A stretch of 64,000 nucleotides of DNA from Epinephelus fuscoguttatus (lineage: Eukaryota; Chordata; Actinopteri; Perciformes; Serranidae), in the NCBI RefSeq assembly GCF_011397635.1, contig NC_064761.1:36172143-36236142 (forward strand), in the 5' to 3' direction. The notes under the pieces are model-generated. The model was not told the DNA's origin, made no database searches, and was given only the letters and a program-made list of their open reading frames with translations. Made by a program: the position numbers and the translations under genes. Positions 22,035 through 34,866 of the stretch are shown one piece after another; the stretch's first letter is position 1; the number at the start of each line of letters is the position of its first letter.

Positions 22035-25000
22035 ATGGCAGGAGCAATCATAGAAAACATGAGCACCAGGAAATTGGTTTTCTTGGGCTGCTTTATTCTT
22101 GTTTTTCAAGTTCTTTGCATCATGGTCGGAGCATTAATTGGTAAGTAGTCAGATTTTATATATCAACTGTTTAAAGAAGGGATAGTAGATTTAGAATGTG
22201 TAATCTGCAAATTGTTTTTGTGTTACAAGTTCAGAAAAAAATCTGATGTGAACTGGCTTCTCCCAGTGTGGCTAAATGAATATGATAAAGCTTTATTCTG
22301 GCTATTATTAAAGAGTAAGTTTGATATGTTTCATACCTGGACCCTGTTTTCCCGTGTTTTGTGTCTAACTGGGAACAACAAAAACATTGGCAGCTGGGAG
22401 TGGTGAAACAGGCTGCGATGTAACCACCCAAGGTGTGCTTGCACTGTCAATAGGGCTGCAGCTAACGATTATTTTTATTGTCGACTAATTTGTCGTTTAT
22501 TTCTTCGATTAGACGACTAATCATTTTCCCGAAAAATGTGTTAAAATGTTGAAAAATGTCAGTCTGTCTCTCCCAAACCCCCGAATTATGTCATCTTGTT
22601 TTGTACTCATGCCAAAGGGTTTTAGTTCACTGTCACGGGAGAGTGTGTAAAGCTGCCAATATTTGAACGTAAGAAGCTGCAATAAGAGTATTTTGAGGTA
22701 CTTTTATAGTACTTTTCTATGAAAAATGACACAAACCAATTAGTCGACTACTAAAATAGTCACCGATTGTTTTGATAGTGGATGAGTCATCGATTAGTCG
22801 ACTAATTGTTGCCGCCCTAACTGTCAATTTTTGTCCACTACAAGTGCTTTTTTGTCACTGATAGGCTCAGATGGCTGACAACTTACAGAAAGGTTCCCTA
22901 CAGAGATAAACTTTTTTTTGTTAAAGAGTAGGATCTTTTTGGTTTAACTAAAAACAGCCCCAAACTTGCCCTCGCCAAACCCACCAGACTCTATTCAAAT
23001 AAACACTAATTTTAGCATGTATAAAGCCAGCATATTTTGACATCTAACTGCATAAATTAAGGATTTATTTCAGCCAAACCAGAGCTGGTGATTGCTGGAA
23101 CAGTGGAAAGATGAACCAAGATGGTTTTTGTGAGTTTTATTTTGTCTCTGTCAACTTAAAATGAAGTGAGTTGTATAATGAGAAAATTAATGTTTTTTAA
23201 ATGGAGTCTGGTGGGATTGGCGATAGCGATTATGGTGCTATTTCTGGTTAAACAAAAAGGATCTTACATTTAAACATAAAGGTCTGTCTCTTTTGACATA
23301 CTTATAAGTTGTCAGGCACAAAATAATAATCTGAACTTGTCCGTTGCAAAAACAAGCACTTCAGGGTGGAGCAGGCATGTTATCCCCCCTCTATTTCTGC
23401 CTTTCATGCTAACAACTGTCCTATTAATTAAAGGCTGATGCTTTCAGTTGTCTCGCTCAATGAACCAATTTTTAAAAAATTGTTGTTCCCATTAGTCACT
23501 TAGACACAAAACACTGGCAAATAGAGTCCAGTTTGAAAAATACAAAACTTGCCCTTTAAGAAACATAACTCAAACCACATGTCTCTGACAGTTTACTCTC
23601 CTTTGCAATAGCTCCCAGTCCCACCAGCGCCATTCGCTACCTAGCCACCAAATGTATTAATCGCCACAGGGCACGCGGCTGGCTTGTGCCGTGGGGACCA
23701 AACCGGTGCCAGCAGATTCACAGCTTCGATGAGCCTCTGGCAAAAACGCTGGATGCCAACGACATTGTTTTTGCTGTGCATGTGCCTCTTCCCAACAAGG
23801 AGATGAGTCCCTGGTTTCAGTACATGCTGGCTGTTCTACAGTATGACATCGCATTCAAAATGATCAATCAGATTGGTAAGAGGTGTGTCTTTGTCAGAAA
23901 TGTAAAGAATATAGTAGGTCCAAGCTACTGTTTGTTTTCTAAATCTTGTTCCTACCTGTGTAGAAGATGATGTAATCATCACTATTGATGCTGGCCTGGC
24001 ATACAGGGATGATCTGAGATCTGAGTGGACCACAAAGTTTCACTCAGTGGTGCAAAGGCCTCTCAGGTGCATATTTGCAGCCCCTAAGGTAAACCTGCAT
24101 GACTGCATTTTAATACATAAGAAATGAACTATAATATCTCTGCATAGTAACCTGTAACAGTCCGTACTTTTGCAGACGTATGAAAACGAAGGCCACTTTT
24201 ACAACTGTGACCCCATACCATTCATGGAACTGGGATGTGTAGCCCATAAATATTATCTGATTAACCTGCGCTTGCCAGTGAACGACACAGTGAATGTTGG
24301 TATTGGAGAAATAAAAGACATCCATGTGGTGGTGAGTTTAATTATTGTAATTTAATTGTAATTTCAGTTTCAATAGATCTCAAAGCCTGCATGTGTTACA
24401 TTCAAACATTTAATGTCCCACTTCTCAAAGGGCATCCACCAGAATGGAGGCTTCACTAAAGTGTGGATCACCATGAAGACTGTGTTCAGTCCCTGGATAT
24501 TTGTGGCAACAGCTTGGTACTGGCACAGGATCGGCCTCATGGCAAGACCTCCGGTCCTTTTGGAAAAGTACGAACCAATAAGGAAAAATGTGTTAATGTA
24601 TTAAACCCACAGCATTAACTCTTTAACACTAGCAACATGTAGCCACATTGAAAATATTGTTACATTTTAGCATTAAAGTTACAAATATACGGAAGCCTAA
24701 AGGGTTCAATATTTAATAGACCAATTACACATTATGATAAGTATATAATAATAAATACAAAACATGGGAATATATGTGACAAAAAAAATCTTTTTTAAAG
24801 TATTTTCTTAGTTCATATCACTTTTAGAAAAGCTAGTTTGTTGCAAGTAAGCTAGCTGGCAGATAGTTAGCTGGGCAACTGGGGGCGTGCGATTGGCTGA
24901 AGGGTGAGGGGGCGGGAACTGGTGATAGTTTAACTGTCATGAAAAGTTATGAGAAGCAACATTTGTGAAGTGACATTATGAAATGAAATGTGACGTGAAA

Positions 25001-28000
25001 TAAAAATGTAACTGAGAAAAATGGCATTATTCAATACCTACTTAAAAGAAGCATTTGAAATAACATTTCTGTAACGAAATAAATGTAATATATATAAATA
25101 CCTGTTTATTTATTATCAGATACTTTTAAAAGAAGCATTTAAAATAAAGTTGTAGAATGAAATAAATATAATATATATAGATAGATATAAAATAAAAATA
25201 AATATAAATAATTTAATAAATAAAATATAATAAATAAAAAAAACTCAATAAAAAGGATAATAAATTGAGTTTCTGTGATTTTTTTTAAAGGTCTCGTCTG
25301 AAGGATTTAGTAGCATTTAGCGGTGAGGTTGCATACTGCAGACTCCCAATGTGTAGGAGAACTACAGTGGCCAACATGAAAAACGCAAAAACACAAATGG
25401 CCCTATCTACAGCCAGAGTTTGGCTTGTCCATTTTGGGATACTGTAGAAACAAAATGGTGGATTTCATGGACAAGGACCCGACCTGTATGTAGATATAAA
25501 CAGCTCATTCTACGGTGACAAAAACACAACAATTCTTATTTTCAAGTGATTATAAACTAATGAAAACATGATTAGATTACATTTCTGTCAATATCTTTCC
25601 TTAATCCTACACGCTGGACCTTTAAATCATTTTACAATTTACTGGTACATCTATATTTTGCACTGATATTTTTTATTTTTGATGATTTGATTATTTGTTT
25701 ATTCAACATTGACCTCTTTGGGCCTCCATACATTGCTTACATCTCTGCAGGCTTCAGATTTACAGACTGAATACACCGTCAACTTTTCATTATACAGCAG
25801 TTCCATTGCTCTTGGGTTGAAACTCTGAGTGCAGCCCAGGCTTTTTAGTCACTCAGTGTGGACTTAAAGCCACAGGTAAACTTCCTGTCATAATTTCAGG
25901 AGGGATGCAGTGCTTCAGGGTGGCATGTTGAGAGCAGGGGAAATGAATTGATCTTAAGTGCACTTGTAGCCTAGTAGAATCAGGTCAATACTCAGCCTAT
26001 AGCAGAATGTTATTGTCTTTTAAGAGCAATCCATTATAGTAGTCTTTGTATTTGCCTTGTATACAGGGTGATTTTTGCTCTGGGTATCTCTATGACGCTC
26101 CTGAATGTGCCAGTGGAGTGGCTGTCCCTGGGCTTTGAATGGACGTGGATGCTGCTGTTTGAAGATGCCCAGCAGGGCGTCTTCTATGCCACACTCTTCT
26201 GCTTCTGGATCATCTTCTGTGGTGAACACCTCATGGTCAGCACCTTTCACTTCTTCTCTATTGTAGCTTTCTCCATTCTGCCACACCACTTATTGAGCAT
26301 CAGTTCAGGCAGGACACACTGTCAAGCTCAGCTCACAGCCCAGCTACATCAGCTCATCTCAAACAGCCCATCAGCTGATGGAGCAGCTGATTGATGGAAG
26401 GGAGTCAGCTGATAGATCACATGATTCTTTTCTATGCCTCAAGGCTTTCCTCGTTTGCACATGGAAGGGCAGAGAGGTGTACTGTCTTTGCCTTAAGGCT
26501 TTCCACATAGGCACGTGGAAGAGGCTTTCTGTGTAGGCCCGAGGAAAGGCAGAGAGGCCCCAGAACAGAGCCATACCACCAAATATAATACTGCAAATGG
26601 AAATAAAGTTTTCTTTGACTCAAGTGTTCCTGCCTGAAATGCAGTTTACTTAATTATCAAATCCTTTAGGACCAAAGTCAGAGGAATCGGCTCTCAGCAT
26701 ACTGGTGGCAGGTTGGACTGGTGATGTTCGGCTCATTTATCCTCCTCATATTTGACCTAAGTGAAAGGTAATGACATGACTGCTTTTGATGAAGTCTTTT
26801 GTGTTATGGTTCTGTTTTGCTTTAACTATTGATCTGCTTTGTTTCTTATCATAGGGGCGTTCATTTGACCAACCCCTTCTACAGTGTTTGGGCATCAGAA
26901 ATTGGGGCGAAGGTGGCAGTATCCTTCAGATGATTACAATGTTTCAGACACATAAGATCATACTTTAAATTTGTGCCTCTGTGTGTATCATCCAGGGGCT
27001 GGTTACACAAAGCACCTTAAGTGAAGATTTTGATTTCCTTTAAATGTGAGTTAAGAATTCCTTTAAATAAAATCAGTTGCAGAAAACATCCTTAAGTCTT
27101 CTCCTTAATGTTTCATTGAGTCTTTTTCCTTGTCCTGGTCTTATACTTGAGGAACTGCTTAAAGCTTGTTAAACTGTTGTAAAGACGACCTCAGCAACCA
27201 AAGTCAGGAAAAAAACAAGGTGGCCAACAGGAAGTCTAGGCTATCACAAGTGCACATTCAAGCAAACAAATGGGTGTCTGAGCAAGAGTCTGTACAACAC
27301 CCTTGAGTCATTTCCTCAGCTAAGGAAAAACTAAACCTTAGGTGTCATAGTAGAGGAGTAAACTTAAGGTGCATTGTGCGACCGGCCCCAGGCCGTTTCC
27401 TTGACTGTCATCACAGATCGCCCTCATTAATGTGGCAGGCATTTCTGTCTGTCTGTATTTCCTCTCCCTGTGTGTCATGGTGCGTTGTGTGTTCAGTAAC
27501 ATTGGTGGGAAAATACAGCAACTTCCTGCAATGCCTGAGGCCAGAAGACTGCGTTATAAGGTTTGAATTGTTTTATTTGTTTCATTTGATACCTGAATCA
27601 CAAGAGATGAAACAATATTCAGACTTTTTTCACTCTTGCTCCAGGGTATAATTTTCAGGTTCAAGTTTTTGATGCTGGTAACTCTAGTGTGTGCAGCCAT
27701 GACGGTGATCTTCTTTATCTTAAATCAAGTAAGTATTACCCCTCTAATGATAAACATGGAAGTCCTAGCTGCCTCAGCTAGGACTTGGAATCTCCGGCTG
27801 TCTCTGGGCTCTTAAAGATTATTCCAAATGTTTATTTTTCACCAGGTCAGCGAGGGTCACTGGCACTGGGGAGACTACACGCTCCAAGTCCACAGTGCTT
27901 TCCTCACAGGGATCTACGGCATGTGGAACCTGTATGTTTTCACCATTATCTTCCTCTACGCCCCCTCCCACAAGCACAACAGGAACAAGTCAGGAGACAG

Positions 28001-28869
28001 TCAGCAAACAGGTCTGTAACATTTCCACGTCACAGTTGAAATCCAGCTCTTAAGGGGCCAGTGTGTAGGATGTAGAGGAACATATTAACAGAAATGCAAT
28101 ATAATAGGTATGTTTTCTTTGGTGTCTAATCACTTGAAGATAAGAATTGTTGCCCTTTCATTACCTTATAATGAGCCCTTTATATCTACATAGGGAGTGG
28201 GTGCTTGTGTTTCAGCGTCAGCCATGGTAGTTAGCAGCTCCTCAGCGATGAGCAGCATCGGAAAAACAATGATTTTTCAATGGGAACCTGCTTTAGTCTG
28301 TGCTTCTACTGGTTTAAATCACCTGCTCTGTTTGTTATGGAGAGGAGGATATCTCTGTGGATAATTCGGCTCATGGTAAAAATCCCCTGAACGTCAGGAT
28401 ATTAAGGTATCAGAGAACAAATGTCAAACAGCATTGGCGAAACACTTGATTTGTGATGTGAAACTGCTTTACTCAGTGTTTTTACCAGTTTTCTTCAACA
28501 GGTCTGTTTGTTTTGGAGAGGAAGAGACCTCTGTGGATAATTTGGCTCTTGGTAAAAACCTCCTGAACAATCAACACTGAAGGAATTCTAACCAGGAGAC
28601 GTTTCAGCTGGTTGCAATCTGCATTTCTTTTTGCTAGATTCCACTAAATCCCCCTAAATCTTACACACTGGGCCTTTAAATGAAAAAAAAAGCAACAAAA
28701 AGAGACATTTACTTAGTAAAAACTTCGGATGTTCAATGTTTGTCTAAGATTATGTTCACTGTTGACAGATGTGCTGGAGAAGCCGGAGAGTCAAGAGACC
28801 CAGCTGTCGTGTGGAGAGCAGGGGCCGACGGAGACCTACAGGATCACAGGGAAGGTGGCTGAAGAATAA
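22035..28869 (+). CDS. wls: Wntless, Wnt ligand secretion mediator (12 exons)
   Basis: Multi-pass membrane carrier that binds lipidated Wnt in the ER/Golgi and escorts it to the cell surface (family knowledge). Exons: 22035-22140, 23612-23875, 23964-24088, 24176-24331, 24431-24567, 26067-26235, 26670-26767, 26855-26918, 27417-27560, 27645-27728, 27846-28011, 28769-28869. These give 1614 nt and 537 aa (human 541). Seen: N-terminus [20 protein letters not shown] leading into the first membrane span, then the luminal domain with [48 protein letters not shown] and [10 protein letters not shown]. The multi-span region carries [60 protein letters not shown] and [12 protein letters not shown]. The tail ends [13 protein letters not shown]. 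Several luminal stretches (about residues 125-165) depart from the usual vertebrate wording, so this may be a diverged teleost duplicate. Confidence 0.95.
22451..22819. mobile_element. hAT-type MITE with 8-bp target duplication
   Basis: Ends TAGGGCTGCAGCTA and (reverse complement of the right end) TAGGGCGGCAACAA. The 8-bp direct repeat ACTGTCAA flanks both sides (22443-22450 and 22820-22827). The arms contain repeated GTCGACTAAT / GATTAGTCGACTAAT words. Lies in wls intron 1 (22141-23611). Confidence 0.88.
25288..25625. repeat. Copy of the TTTAAAGG...CTACACNCTGG family
   Basis: In wls intron 5 (24568-26066). The right end CCTACACGCTGGACCTTTAA matches the right end of 28052-28678 (CTTACACACTGGGCCTTTAA). 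The left end (TTTTTTAAAGGTC) is less clear. An AT-rich stretch at 25080-25240 precedes it. Confidence 0.5.
26430..26560. repeat. Short tandem duplication (about 50-bp units)
   Basis: AAGGCTTTCC occurs in two successive units, with a third partial unit carrying AGGCTTTCTGTG and a repeated GGCAGAGAGG. Located in wls intron 6 (26236-26669). No function seen. Confidence 0.5.
26995..27389. mobile_element. TIR MITE filling most of wls intron 8
   Basis: Left end GGGGCTGGTTACACAAAGCA; reverse complement of the right end GGGGCCGGTCGCACAATGCA, both continuing CCTTAAGT. The right end is 27 bp from the first base of exon 9 (27417), so the acceptor tract lies directly against the element. Confidence 0.75.
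28052..28678. mobile_element. TIR element with TTAA-type ends in wls intron 11
   Basis: Left TTAAGGGGCCAGTGTGTAGG; reverse complement of the right end TTAAAGGCCCAGTGTGTAAG. The TTAA at both ends recalls piggyBac target sites, but no transposase is present. Internal words (TCTGTGGATAATTYGGCTC) occur twice. Confidence 0.6.
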
Positions 28870-30065
28870 CTGCCACAAAACCTGAAGGCAGTAAAATGTA
28901 GACTGTCTTCGATAATATGACTTTTGAATATCAGTGGAATTTATATGACTTGAAATGTAGATGATCGAGAAAGTGAAATTTCTAGGAAGATCCCCCGACC
29001 GTTCCAGTAGATGTCTAGATCTATGATTGCTGTCATCTGACTCCTCCCCCAATGCACAGACTTGTTCAATTGGATGTCTTTAAGCCAATCATAGTGTTCC
29101 ACATCATCTAAAGTGGCCACAGTAGAACCACGCCCTCTTTGTCAAAAAAACATGGTGGACTGCAAGGCAAGGAGGAAGAGTAAGGAGCATTTTAATCCAT
29201 CAGTCATATTATTTAAGTACATAATTTGGGTTTAAAGTAAACATGAGATGTTATATTACTTCATCATACATGAGATTTATAGGAGTGTCACCAGGAAATG
29301 AAAAGGGAAATACTGTTTTGATTTATTCTGACTGTTCTGATTTGATTTTCTCATGATACAGTCAGCTTTTAACACACCCTTTTTGATTATGCACAAAGAA
29401 AATTCATCACAGATGTTTATGAAGAAACTGCTATAAAGAGATATTTCACAAATTGAGGATATTTTGATAACCGCTATGACATGTCGGAAATGTCTTCTGT
29501 GACAAAGGCTAATTTGTCTGCTTTTGAGGAATTGCACACTTTAAAAAGAGCTAGAGAAATGAGACTGTGAGGAGGTTGTTGGTTCAATTATTAATAGAAG
29601 TTAACCTATTAATCAATTGCCTGACAATTTTTGAAACAAAACTGCCAACTGATGCCACCTGTTCAACTGCCGCCTTTCTTTGTCTCATGTGATAGTTAAC
29701 TGAATGTGTTTTGGACAGAAGATATTCAGCTTCAACTATTTAATGCCACCATATGAATCCTGTATGATGTAAAATGTAGACTGCAATTCCATGCTTTGTA
29801 TCTAGGCCTCATTATACAGTGTTTCTGTATTTCCTGTGACCACATTGATACAGACTTCATATAACATGCTGCATGTCGAGAACACACTTCTATATGAGAT
29901 GCATATCAAAATTGAGTGTGAAAATGTCATTATACATTTTGAGCACGATAAATATAACATCACTTTTCCTTTGTTAAATATTCAGTTTTGAGGTTTATTA
30001 ACATTTTGGATTGACTGATATCACTGTATTTGTTCAAAAATAAAATCCTCAGGAATACAAATTGC
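28870..30065 (+). terminator. wls 3' UTR and poly(A) signal
   Basis: AATAAA at 30039-30044, about 1.2 kb after the stop at 28867-28869. AT-rich, with no clear transposon. Confidence 0.55.
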
Positions 30066-30479
30066 CTGATAATTGTGCACACAGTGAGTATCATGCCTCA
30101 TTCACAGACTACTGTACTCCTTAATGTGTGACAAGTGTCACATTTATAAATGCAAAAACCAAACGTTACCCCCAAGTTTACTGTTTCACTCATTATATGT
30201 TTCTACATTTTACACACACTGCCTAATTTCCAAAGTCAGTTGTTAAATCATGTGTAAACACATGTTATATCACATGGATGTCTGTAACATGACAAGTAGA
30301 CTGGTGTATGAGCTAGTGTGAGAAGCACCGACAGAGGGCGCTGTGGTCTCTTCACACAGGAGAGTAAATAGTAAGAGTCCCAGCCCCTCAGCTCAGCAGC
30401 CGCCAGCAGCAGATGTCTCTCTCCGCGTCTCCTGTCACTGTCTCACATCTACAGCCCCACTGCTCATTTTCTGCGTCGT

Positions 30480-30596
30480 CAAACTTTTCATTCGACACAA
30501 CTCGGGTGTATTATTTAAATTCAGGGAGCCGCACGCGCATTATTTTCATGGTTCGACTTTGAAGAGACAGAAACTCTGTCGGATCCGAGAGGCCAG
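30480..30596 (+). promoter_or_regulatory. Candidate promoter and non-coding first exon (possibly gng12)
   Basis: A GC/CpG-richer block begins near 30330 after AT-rich DNA. TTATTTAAAT (about 30511-30520) could act as a TATA-like element. A consensus splice donor AGGCCAG|GTGAGTATC follows 30596. No convincing coding frame ends at the donor, so a 5' UTR exon is the likely reading. In tetrapods GNG12, which has non-coding first exons and a very long first intron, lies downstream of WLS on the same strand. The gng12 assignment is synteny-based inference only. Confidence 0.4.
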
Positions 30597-31109
30597 GTGA
30601 GTATCAGCTCAGAGATTACATGAATAAGCTCTCAGTAACTGTAACTTGACATGACAGCGGTGTATGGACAGTAATGTTGTGGTTTAATAACACCAGCTGG
30701 TAAATAATGACCTCTAATAATGGCCTAACTTCTGTTAACAATAAGCAAGTACAGTTGGGGGGAAACACATGAATGTATTTCCATCAGGTTGACATGTTGC
30801 CTGTGTGATTTGCCATGTCAGATTCAGGCCTGCAGTATTTTTACATGATGGGCAAGGTACGTTATGTTGGATGTCGTGATAACGATATTAATTGCAGTCA
30901 AATGTTAAAGTGTACTTAGTTTTACCTTTCTGCTGCTTTCAGTGTACGGCTAAGTTACAGCATTTTGATGATTGTCGTTCAATTAAAAATGACGAAAGGA
31001 AATTATTTCTGCCATTCTTTTAGCTGAACAATGAACTAAAGACAAAAAGAACCAATAAAAAAAAAAAAGATAGATTACATTTTAAAGTGAAGTGCACTGT
31101 CCTACTGAT

Positions 31110-31755
31110 GCATTCACACTGGCGCTTTTTGGTCCGCTTTAAACGAACCCTGGTCCGCTTCAACAGATAGTCCGGTTCATTTGGAGTGGTGTGAACGCTC
31201 ATTCAAACTCTGGTGCGCATCAAACGAGTGAACCCTGGTCCGCTTGAAAACTGGGGGTCTCGGTTCACTTACAGTGGGAAATGCAAACGGACTATCCGGC
31301 GAACCAAAGAGAGGAAGTGAACCAAAGAGAGGAAGTAATGTAGAGAGCAGTTCATTTTGGGTAGAAAAAAACCCCAAAGCCAACAGCGTGAACCGAGCGA
31401 AGCAGAGGTAAAAACGTAAAAACAGAAACCCCAAGGCTGCGTAAATTGTTGCTCCATTGTTTTTGTGGTGACCAAGCCGACTGAAAGGGATGGATTTCCG
31501 TTTTCGGTCCTGGCCGATCAATGAGCCGGGTTTTCTTCTTCCTCATGCTTTTTTTTCTTCCTGGTCAGAGGTCATTTCTGGCAATACCACCCCCAAACGA
31601 GCAGCTGTTGTAACTGCGTGACATTGTTAAGGCAGTTTGGTCCGCTTTAAAAAGTGCAGTGTGAAAGTGAACCGAACCAAATGAAGGTGTGAAATTTTTC
31701 GGCATTCTCAGCCCAATCGAACCGAGTCCCCCGGACTATCGTGGTGTGAATGCAC
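31110..31755. mobile_element. TGCATTCACAC-type TIR element, copy 1
   Basis: Left GCATTCACACTGGCGCTTTT; reverse complement of the right end GGTGCATTCACACCACGATA. Many internal TGGTCCGCTTTAAA / GAACCCTGGTCCGCTT repeats. It aligns along its length with 58711-59283. Confidence 0.8.
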
Positions 31756-31926
31756 CCTTAATCCTCCCCACTGCTCCTTCAAGCAGGACTTTGATATATA
31801 CACATTTTGACAGCAGTGTTGTTTTATGCTGCGTTTGGCTTCATAGGAGACGTCTTCTACTCTTACACTTAAAGGCTCTGATGTAGTTGTTGTTTGCTAG
31901 CTAGACTCCCAGGCGTTCCCTTAACA

Positions 31927-33055
31927 TCGTAGCAGCTGTGGCTCAGGAGATAGAGCAGGTTGTCCGCTAATTCCAAGAAAGGTGGTTCAATTTCCGGCTT
32001 CAGGATGCATTTTGAAGTGTCCTTGGGCAAGCTACTGGACCTCAAGCGGACCTCAGTTTAACTGAGTAGCAGGTAGGGGTGTGCCATATCATCTTCTTCA
32101 AAATCATACCAGCGTCGTATCATGATACTCACAATACTTTGACTTGTTGACATATTGATGTCATACTGTTACCGACAGCAACGACAAGAACGGCTGAAAG
32201 CAAAATTATCACAGACTCTGCAGTAGTTTAAAAAAGAGGAGCAGCTTCAGTAATGTGGAATAAACTGTGGCGTTCTAAATGTTTTATGAACAGCCCCGGA
32301 CTTCTCAGACTCTTTTAGCGACTTAGAGATCAGAGGGAACTCATTCAGCGGCTCCTCTGGCAGCAGCACAGCGTCTCTCTCTTTCTCCTCTCTCGCGCTG
32401 CGCTACACGGGAGTCGATGTTGTCAAGTGATTTTTGTCATAAACCTTTGGTAATGTAAACCTATCTGAAAAAGCTACATATATGTGAATGTGCAATAGTT
32501 GTGGTATCATAACAGCCTGTTGCAGGTTACAGCGTGATGATTAGAGGAGAAATGGCAGAGCATAAAGGTGCAGGTGGAAAAAAAAAACAACTCAGTCTTG
32601 TAGGATTTTGCTAAAAGAAGGAAATCACCTGTTGATTTATATATGTAGATCCCAGGGGACATTTTTTGTATTTGAGAGCTGTTTAAATGTGTAATTTGTG
32701 GTAGATTTTATTTAGTTGAACTATTAATATTGTATACAGAATCTGAATCTCACTTTGAGTTACTGTTGTTCACAAACTAAAGAAATAAGAGATCATTTTT
32801 GTTTAGTTTTTACTGAATATTTGAAGCAAACTATAAAACTATATCACTTATTTTGTTGTAATTCTATGTCCTTAAATTAATAATAAAATATTTGTTTTAC
32901 TATTTTTTTTTGTATTGTTAAGGATAGCATTATATCGCAGAAATGGTATGGTAGCCTCGACCCCCAGTGTATGAATGCGACAAGTTGTGTAAAAGGTGCT
33001 TTGAGTGGTTGAAAAGATGAGAAAGGCAGATACAAGTGCAGGTCGATTATCATAA
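31927..33055 (+). repeat. tRNA-derived SINE, interrupted by a DNA transposon
   Basis: The 5' part (31927-32076) has tRNA-like head words (GTGGCTCAGGAGATAGAGC; GGTGGTTCAATTTCCGG) and the fish SINE body AAGTGTCCTTGGGCAAGCTA. The 3' part (32956-33055) continues with TAGCCTCGACCCCCAGTGTA, TGAATGCG and GTGCTTTGAGTGGTTGAAAA. The two halves join naturally if 32077-32955 is removed. Confidence 0.75.
32077..32955. mobile_element. DNA transposon inserted in a SINE
   Basis: It begins GGGGTGTGCCATATCATCTT. Internal words GACTTCTCAGACTCTTTTAG and TCTGGCAGCAGCACAGCGTC recur at 56695-56997. The right end as seen (ATATCGCAGAAATGG) seems to lack the ACCCACCCCTA end of the other copy. Confidence 0.65.
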
Positions 33056-34238
33056 TGATGATTTTTACTGTGTGAACTGATGTTTTGACGAGTTTACTTT
33101 CAGGTGCCACTACAGGGAAGCAACACATGCACACGTCACATGCATGTATGCATACATATCGACACTTACATACACTTTTGAACCTATTTATGTCAATGCA
33201 AAGACTCGAAGATGTGCACTTTTGCATGCACATAATTGGTCCTGTTGTTACTCTCTGTTTAGTTGTTTTTCCCTTCATTTAAAAGCCAAACCAAAAATGA
33301 AGTCTGCTGTTTAGCTTCTACTAGACACCCGATAGTATATGTATTGCATCTACTGTATTTCCATCTGTTGCTGCAGTGACATTTATTCAGTGAATTAAAC
33401 TTGTTCTTTGGAGACTGCATAACGTGACAAATACAGAGAGGCATACCAGAATATTTCTCAGGCTAATCTTTTCAGTTTTGGGGGATCTTTCCAGTAACAT
33501 GGCTTCTGGCAGTTGTGAGTGACTCCACCTGAGTGGGTTTTTGGTGCTGACGTGGGTTTGGCTGTGTTGCCTGGTTACACCACAGTCACTGGTGCAGACC
33601 TTAGCATGGTTTAATCTCGTGAGAGCGCAGCCCCCCACCCCCCCCTCCCCTTCTATCCCTCGACTCAAATTCCACGCTCGGCCTCCAGGGAGCTCGTCTG
33701 TGCGTCACTGCTCTGGTCACAAAGACCTTCAGAGAATGCTCCTAGTCAACACAGTGGAGCCGCCGCCGTCAGCCTTGAGCCCTGTTAGTCCACAGCAATA
33801 TGTGAAATATGTGCTGCTGCTTTGGCACACGTCAGAGGTCTCTTAGCCTTCTCACTGGAGCGAATCACAGTGATGTAGGTTTTATACAGTCATGGTGTAT
33901 GAGTAGATGCATCACATATATGAGGCTGTTTACTACACAAAGCATACACTGCTTATCAACAGGTGATGAAGGCTTTCACAGTGGACCCTATGAGCTTTTC
34001 CAAACACTACCTTCCATTTTTAAATTAATATATTTACATGCACACTAGTATCCCAGTTATGTGATTAATCATATTCAGGATGGAGCAACAAGCTACATCT
34101 TGTGTGGCGCCCAGCAGTCAGTGAGCCATGCATGTCATTGTTTTTTTTATTTAAATGTTTTCGGATCAGAACAGCTGCTTTTGTTTCCTTTTTTTGACAA
34201 CCAACCAGTAGGAAATCAGTGTAGTCCTCTACCTTAAA
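33056..34238. other. No gene seen
   Basis: Mixed-composition sequence with a C-rich run near 33631-33650. I see nothing else definable. Confidence 0.4.
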
Positions 34239-34866
34239 GGAGCACTTCACCCCTCAAATGATAATCTGTGTATCAGTTACTCACCCTGCATTATGTTGAA
34301 TTCACAAAGAACATTTTGTTTTTCTTTCATGCGTCCACAGTGAGCAAAGAATCCAAAAACAGAAAATTCTTGATGAATTGAAGTCATAGGGGTCCACGTT
34401 TAACAACAGTAAAACTGTATCAAAACATTTGTTCACAAACTCGCACACAACTTTTGCTTTATAATCCAGTTGTATGCTCAGTCAGTACTCACTAGACATA
34501 TGCATTTTTTTCTTAAACCATAATGTTTAAAACTGTATGTCCTTTTATATTGCATCAATTTTCCTCAAGTTTTAGCACTGAATCACACATTTGATGATCA
34601 TTACATTCTTGTGACGAAAATAATCGCGTTAAAATCATTTCATGTTGATGTGTTCAGAGATGTCTGAACTTAACATAACTAAACTAAACAGTATTACGCA
34701 TGGACGAGTACTGCACCTTTTAGCAAAAAAGCATGTGTATGTAAAGTACTGAGCATACGACTAGATAACTGAGACTTGGAATATACTGCACAAGTTGTGT
34801 GAGAGTTTGTAAACAGATGTTTTGATATAGTTTTAAATGTCAAATGTTGTTGAATGTGTCCCCATG

